A stretch of 11,071 nt of DNA from JAGTVG01 sp964389805. GTDB taxonomy: Bacteria > Bacteroidota > Bacteroidia > Cytophagales > Cyclobacteriaceae. A model generated the notes under the pieces. The model had not been told where the DNA came from and ran no database searches. It saw only the letters and a list, made by a program, of their open reading frames with translations. The stretch covers positions 1-11,071 of the forward strand of contig CAYMFU010000182.1 of NCBI GenBank assembly GCA_964389805.1, in the 5' to 3' direction. Numbering within the stretch: position 1 is the stretch's first letter; each line of letters begins with the position of its first letter. Shown one piece after another: positions 7,175-11,071 of the stretch. The position numbers and the translations under genes are program-made.

Positions 7175-9232
7175 ATGGTATCGAATTATATTTTGATTTT
7201 TTGCAGTGGTTTAACTTTTACTATTGGAAGTATAAATTTTGCAATTGGAACAATTCTGAAAAAAGATCGATCCTATTTGTATTTTGGTCTTCTAAGTCTT
7301 TTTGCAAGTGCATACCTTTTTATACAGGTTCAGACTACATCCACCTTTGATGTGATTCGAACCATTGATTTAGTCAGTGTAATTGCTGCAGTTGCATTCT
7401 ATACTTTATTTATATGGTTTATTGGAGAATACACAGGATATAAAAAAACGGTGATTCAGACGGTAATTTCAATTTTAGCCATATCATTGGTTTTTCTTTA
7501 TATTCTGGTCAAGTATTCTAAATTGGATTGGCAAATATGGGAAGCAATAGCCCATTTAATCATACTTTTAATCAGTAGTTATGGAATAGTGGCAGGCATA
7601 AAAGGATTGAGAGGGGAAAAAAAGCTTTGGAGGTCAATCTATCTTCTGCTTATTTTCTTCTTATTCTTCCTGACTATTTTTATAGGTATTGGCATAGTAT
7701 TTAACATCATATTAATCTATGATCCTGCCGGATTTATTAGTTTATTGGATTTCTTTCCTGTTTTTTTCTCCATTATCATCGGATATAGAATGGGTCAGGA
7801 TATCATTAGGAGTTATTTTCTGGATAAAAAATTAGAAAGAAAGGAAAAAGAGTGGAGTTCCCTCATGGAGGAAATAAATCTTTTGATCATAAAGTTAAAT
7901 CCTGCTGGAAAAATTGAGTACGTAAATAAGTATTTTAAAACTTTAACCGGTTATTCTCCAACTGAAGTTTTGGGAAAGAATTGGTTTCATTTCATGATAG
8001 ATAAGCAGGAAATTGCAACCGCCAAAGATACTTTTTCTGAGATTATTAATGGAGAGGATAAATTTACGTATCAGAATTACATCATTACAAGGAATGGCGA
8101 AAAGAAAAGTATTCAGTGGTCAAACTTGCATCTTTTTGATCACAACGAACAAATAATTGGTATCCTACGCATAGGTACAGATGTTACTGATAGAGAATCA
8201 GCACTGGCAGAAATAAGTCTTTTGAAAAGCCAGTTGGAGAGGGAAAATATCTTATTGAGGGAAGAAATAAGTGCTCAGGAATCCTGGCCTGATATTATCG
8301 GCGAAAGCGATTCATTAAAATACGCAATAAAACGAGCAATACAGGTAGCCGATACCAATTCAACAGTTCTGCTTGAAGGAGAAACGGGCGTTGGCAAAGA
8401 GCTATTTGCGAACCTGATCCATCGTAAGAGTAAAAGGTCAGTGAAACCATTTATCAAAGTTAATTGCTCCGCAATTCCCAAGGAATTGATAGAAAGTGAA
8501 TTTTTCGGACACGAAAAAGGTGCTTTTACCGGTGCTTTAAAAACAAGACAGGGGCGATTTGAACTGGCTGAAAAAGGTACAATATTTCTGGATGAAATTG
8601 GTGAAATCCCTTTTGAATTACAGGCAAAACTACTTCGTGTGATACAATCATGTGAATTTGAACGCGTAGGAAGTGAAATTACTAAAAAGGTCGATGTCCG
8701 GATAATAGCAGCAACAAATAAAGATTTGGATCAGGAATCACAGAAAGGTTTCTTCCGCCAGGACCTCTATTATCGATTGAACGTATATCCCATAACCATT
8801 CCTTCACTCAGACAGAGAAAAGAAGACATCCCATTACTGGTAAGACATTTTGCAGATAAAATTGGCGGCAAAATGGGAAAGAAAATCGAAGAAATATCAA
8901 AAGGTGATCTGTTAAAGCTATCTGATTATTCCTGGCCTGGAAATGTTCGTGAACTGGAGAACATAATTGAAAGAGCCATTATTAATAGTACTGGTAATGT
9001 TTTAATAATTGAAGATAGGCAAATACAATCAATCAAAGAACAAAGCCAAAGCGTTGAAAAGAATGGCAATGGGACGAACTTATCCGAAACTGAAAGAAAC
9101 CATATTCTTAACGTTCTGGAAGGATGCAACTGGAAAATAAATGGAGAAAATGGAGCTGCAAAGAAACTTGGAATCCCACCCAGTACGCTTCGCTCGAAGA
9201 TGAAAAAATTAAATATAGTACGACCTGATTAG
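7175..9232 (+). CDS. Membrane-anchored sigma-54-dependent transcriptional activator with PAS domain
   Basis: A 685-residue bacterial enhancer-binding protein. About seven membrane helices fill residues 4-205 (roughly 4-25, 34-52, 63-84, 93-113, 123-142, 154-181, 190-205), similar in layout to the 7TM modules on some histidine kinases. A charged, probably coiled-coil linker leads to a PAS domain at about 228-340 (YVNKYFKTLTGYSPTEVLG), then a second helical linker at 341-368. The AAA+ domain follows at about 372-605: Walker A GETGVGKE at 402-409, the sigma-54 contact loop GAFTGA at 449-454, Walker B FLDEIGE at 471-477, and WPGNVREL at 587-594. The end (637-685) is a Fis-type helix-turn-helix with GAAKKLGIPPSTLRSKMKKL. 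All parts needed to open a sigma-54 promoter are present. There is no receiver domain, so it is probably a one-component sensor responding in the membrane or through PAS. Likely targets include neighbouring genes, but no clear -24/-12 site was found nearby. The membrane part is markedly AT-rich, as hydrophobic codons would make it. Confidence 0.95.
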   Translation: MVSNYILIFCSGLTFTIGSINFAIGTILKKDRSYLYFGLLSLFASAYLFIQVQTTSTFDVIRTIDLVSVIAAVAFYTLFIWFIGEYTGYKKTVIQTVISILAISLVFLYILVKYSKLDWQIWEAIAHLIILLISSYGIVAGIKGLRGEKKLWRSIYLLLIFFLFFLTIFIGIGIVFNIILIYDPAGFISLLDFFPVFFSIIIGYRMGQDIIRSYFLDKKLERKEKEWSSLMEEINLLIIKLNPAGKIEYVNKYFKTLTGYSPTEVLGKNWFHFMIDKQEIATAKDTFSEIINGEDKFTYQNYIITRNGEKKSIQWSNLHLFDHNEQIIGILRIGTDVTDRESALAEISLLKSQLERENILLREEISAQESWPDIIGESDSLKYAIKRAIQVADTNSTVLLEGETGVGKELFANLIHRKSKRSVKPFIKVNCSAIPKELIESEFFGHEKGAFTGALKTRQGRFELAEKGTIFLDEIGEIPFELQAKLLRVIQSCEFERVGSEITKKVDVRIIAATNKDLDQESQKGFFRQDLYYRLNVYPITIPSLRQRKEDIPLLVRHFADKIGGKMGKKIEEISKGDLLKLSDYSWPGNVRELENIIERAIINSTGNVLIIEDRQIQSIKEQSQSVEKNGNGTNLSETERNHILNVLEGCNWKINGENGAAKKLGIPPSTLRSKMKKLNIVRPD

Positions 9233-9267
9233 CTAAATCCTGTTTCTTGATACCAGCCTGATGCATA

Positions 9268-10296
9268 CTAGCGTTTTTTTGATAAGTCAAATCTTTTACC
9301 GATAAAAAACCTTAGCTGTTCCGTTGCCAGACCCAATTCATAACCCTTGTATTTAAAACTCCTCCAGATGGTGAAACCCGTAATTCCGACATAAAAATAT
9401 TTGGAATCAAATCCTAATGCACCTCTTGCTGCCAATTGTCCGGCAGGTGCATATTCTGTGGACTTTTCTCCTGCTATGGTCTCAAGATTTATGGCTTGTA
9501 ATCCAAATCCTGGTGTCACACCAATATTTAGAAAGAACTTTTTAGAAATAACCCATGTGTACAAATAACCAACAGTGACTCCAACAGCTAGCGTATTAAA
9601 AGCTTTTAAATCAAAATTCAACCGAATGCTATCCGGAAATTCCTGTGGGATGAATCCTTGTTCCGTTTCAGCCACATCGAGTTGACCGAATATACCGGAA
9701 ATTAAACTGCCTGCACTTTTTTTCTGTACCTGGTTTCTTACAAATGCAGCTTTATAGGAGAATTTATTTGAATTAAAGATGTAAAATGCATTTAATCCGA
9801 TGGAATAAATTTTCATTTCAGGTAGCAGTGGGAAATAATCGTTTTCCCATTCCATAAAATCCTCCGGATTAGCTACATAATAGCCCTTATAAAACTGTGC
9901 AAATCCATCTATACCAATCTTTTGACTATACACATTTGCCTGAAGATCAAACCGGTTTGTCTTGCCATATTTTTCATTACTGGATGCACTTTTAGGAATG
10001 CCGATGGCTATCCCCAATCCATATGATTTATAGTTAAATCCGACGCCAAGGGCAGTGGGGGCATTGGGTCTGAGTTGTAAAGTGTTTTCATCCTTAATAA
10101 TATCAAGTGCATTCCATTTGGTATTGGTGTAGATCCTGAACGCCAGCAAGTCAGAATAATCTAAATAATAGATGATAGAGTCATCCGGATCGGACGGTAG
10201 TCCATTTTGGCCTATTTCTCCGAATGTGTATGTATACATTCCGCATATTAACAGAACGGCGATAATCCTGTATATAATATACTTTGCGAATAACAT
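9268..10296 (-). CDS. DUF4421-type outer-membrane barrel protein
   Basis: A 342-residue protein matching DUF4421, an uncharacterised family I know from Bacteroidota. The N-terminus (about 1-26) has a basic residue and a hydrophobic stretch consistent with a signal peptide. Features I associate with the family are DDSIIYYLDYSDLLAFRIY near 38-56, RPNAPTALGVGFNYKSYGLG near 76-95, GKTNRFDLQ near 111-119, FYKGYY near 135-140, the FNSNKFSYKAAFVRNQ and QKKSAGS segment near 175-196, and a C-terminal strand ending in FIGKRFDL. The pattern of short beta strands with aromatic girdles fits a porin-like outer-membrane barrel; no enzymatic motif is visible. It converges on the sigma-54 activator with only 35 bp between the two stop codons and is divergent from the small ABM-like gene, 59 bp away. 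There is no clear ribosome binding site, which is common in this phylum. Function unknown. Confidence 0.8.
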   Translation of the reverse strand: MLFAKYIIYRIIAVLLICGMYTYTFGEIGQNGLPSDPDDSIIYYLDYSDLLAFRIYTNTKWNALDIIKDENTLQLRPNAPTALGVGFNYKSYGLGIAIGIPKSASSNEKYGKTNRFDLQANVYSQKIGIDGFAQFYKGYYVANPEDFMEWENDYFPLLPEMKIYSIGLNAFYIFNSNKFSYKAAFVRNQVQKKSAGSLISGIFGQLDVAETEQGFIPQEFPDSIRLNFDLKAFNTLAVGVTVGYLYTWVISKKFFLNIGVTPGFGLQAINLETIAGEKSTEYAPAGQLAARGALGFDSKYFYVGITGFTIWRSFKYKGYELGLATEQLRFFIGKRFDLSKKR

Positions 10297-10334
10297 GGTA
10301 GTAAGTTAGCTAAACAATTTAAATACCTCAAAAC

Positions 10335-10349
10335 AAGTACTTAATACTT
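10335..10349. promoter_or_regulatory. Small inverted repeat in a divergent promoter region
   Basis: AAGTA (10335-10339) and TACTT (10345-10349) form an imperfect palindrome in the 59-bp gap between the divergent DUF4421 and ABM-like genes. A partial -7-like element (TAC followed by TTTG, one base shorter than TAnnTTTG) overlaps its right edge and would face the plus-strand gene. It could be an operator, but the arms are only 5 bp. Confidence 0.25.
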
Positions 10350-10355
10350 TGGCTG

Positions 10356-10703
10356 ATGACATATGGCATTGTTATTGGAATTATTATACCAAACAATCAG
10401 AAGCTCGTGTATTCAATAATCCTAAATGGATATATTCCTGTTCAAAAAGTTAAAGAATTCAGACAACATATGAAACTGATGGCTGGAATGCCGGAAAATC
10501 AGTTTTTTCATATAGACGTATTTCAGGACATATTACGTGAAGATCTATTTTGCGTAAAAATGACGTTTGAAGACAAACAAGAGATGTTTTCATATATGAA
10601 ATCTGAAAATTACACCATGATCGCCGGTTCATTGAAAGCATTGGGATTATTACGAGATCAGCATATTGAAACTTTTTCAGACCTAAAAGAAAATAGAGAA
10701 TGA
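10356..10703 (+). CDS. Small ABM-like (antibiotic biosynthesis monooxygenase fold) protein
   Basis: A 115-residue cytoplasmic protein, or 98 residues if translation starts at the GTG at 10407. The portion from about residue 21 resembles the ABM/DABB dimeric alpha/beta-barrel fold: a first strand (SIILNGYIP), a helix (KVKEFRQHMKLMAG), paired strands (FFHIDVFQDI, LFCVKMTFED), and a second helix region with SENYTMIAGSLKALG, which matches the family pattern of SExF...GALKxLG. Such proteins act as dimers; members include quinol monooxygenases and haem-degrading enzymes, and many have no known reaction. The first 17 residues (GIVIGIII stretch) do not fit the fold and may not be translated. The GTG would place the start at the first strand, and a weak promoter-like element lies just before the ATG. 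No specific substrate can be proposed. The next gene on the same strand begins about 90 bp downstream. Confidence 0.65.
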   Translation: MTYGIVIGIIIPNNQKLVYSIILNGYIPVQKVKEFRQHMKLMAGMPENQFFHIDVFQDILREDLFCVKMTFEDKQEMFSYMKSENYTMIAGSLKALGLLRDQHIETFSDLKENRE

Positions 10704-10732
10704 GTGTAGGATATAATATGAATTTACAAGTC

Positions 10733-10760
10733 AAATATCGAAAAACAAGTGTCGATATTT
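10733..10760. promoter_or_regulatory. Perfect 9-bp inverted repeat before the last gene
   Basis: AAATATCGA (10733-10741) is exactly mirrored by TCGATATTT (10752-10760), with a 10-base spacer. It lies 30 bp after the ABM-like stop codon and about 37 bp before the next start codon. Two further TATCG words follow at about 10768-10780. The stem is AT-rich with no run of T after it, so an operator for the downstream gene is more likely than an intrinsic terminator, but no regulator can be named. Confidence 0.5.
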
Positions 10761-10796
10761 CGTTGCCTATCGCTATATCGTCACGGAATGGTTAAA

Positions 10797-11071
10797 ATGG
10801 AAGCAATAGAAAAAAATATTCCCTCGAACCGGTTAATAACCGGCACCTTAATTTTTATAACAGGACAATTATCGCCCTTGCTGATACCCTTTGTACTTGA
10901 TTCTGATCTTGGTAGTGGGATAAAAACTGCACTTTCCGGATTTCTGATGCTAGGCGTTCCGGAACTGGCCATCATGTTATCGATTGTGATTATGGGTAAA
11001 GCTGGTTTTGCGTTTTTGAAAAGTAAAGTTGGCCAATTTTTCAAACAATACGGACCGCCTGATACAGTATC
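10797..11071 (+). CDS. Small membrane protein resembling transporter suffix domain proteins, partial
   Basis: The frame is open from the ATG at 10797 to the right edge without a stop (91 full codons), so the C-terminus is missing. Two hydrophobic segments are visible at about residues 13-34 (LITGTLIFITGQLSPLLIPF) and 46-67 (FLMLGVPELAIMLSIVIMG), followed by a polar, basic stretch with KAGFAFLKSK and FFKQYGPPDTVS. The LGVPEL segment and the terminal GPPDTVS recall small membrane proteins that databases label transporter suffix domain-containing; their function is unknown. An in-frame ATG at 10788 is possible, but GGAA at 10785-10788 is well placed for 10797 and too close for 10788. A frame on the opposite strand also exists here, but it lacks family resemblance. 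The gene is preceded by a 9-bp inverted repeat that may control it. Confidence 0.6.
   Translation, partial: MEAIEKNIPSNRLITGTLIFITGQLSPLLIPFVLDSDLGSGIKTALSGFLMLGVPELAIMLSIVIMGKAGFAFLKSKVGQFFKQYGPPDTV

Noticed and set aside
9233..9267. Bidirectional terminator between the convergent activator and DUF4421 genes
   Set aside because: Expected from the layout, but no GC-rich hairpin with a T tract can be seen; the nearby T-run at 9275-9281 lies inside the end of the DUF4421 coding region.
10781..11044. 87-codon minus-strand frame at the right end
   Set aside because: The plus-strand frame has a ribosome binding site, two membrane segments and family-like motifs and stays open to the edge, so the minus frame is taken as its shadow.

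Overview
The window looks like a piece of a Bacteroidota chromosome, probably a free-living or marine member that degrades polysaccharides. The support is a DUF4421-type barrel protein (a family I associate with Bacteroidota), a secreted sulfatase and GH29 fucosidase pair, weak or absent Shine-Dalgarno sequences, AT-rich intergenic DNA, and a cyclase/TolB-like/TPR receptor of a kind I recall from this phylum. No RNA gene, CRISPR array, insertion sequence, integrase or phage gene was seen.

Left part (1-2875, minus strand): a two-gene unit. An exported GH29 alpha-L-fucosidase is followed after 25 bp by an exported formylglycine-dependent sulfatase, whose C-terminus runs off the left edge. Together they suggest stepwise removal of sulfate and fucose from a sulfated fucose-containing glycan such as fucoidan, though no SusC/SusD pair is visible. 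The 212-bp gap upstream of the fucosidase holds a 10-bp direct repeat with an 11-bp period.

Middle (3088-5916, minus): a 942-residue receptor with an intact class III adenylate cyclase domain, three membrane helices, a TolB-like domain and a long TPR array. The predicted topology puts the cyclase in the cytoplasm and the TPR array in the periplasm. A 241-bp divergent region separates it from two plus-strand genes: an outer-membrane barrel of the Phenol_MetA_deg type with a TTG start (6158-7099), and a membrane-anchored sigma-54 activator (7175-9232) made of about seven membrane helices, a PAS domain, an AAA+ domain with an intact GAFTGA loop, and a Fis-type helix-turn-helix.

Right part (9268-11071): a minus-strand DUF4421 outer-membrane barrel converges on the activator. 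Divergent from it are a small ABM-like dimeric alpha/beta-barrel protein and, after a 9-bp inverted repeat, the start of a small membrane protein cut by the right edge. Most of the window is recognisable. The most interesting parts are the two transmembrane signalling proteins, one making cAMP and one acting directly on sigma-54 RNA polymerase, placed around genes for surface proteins and glycan degradation.
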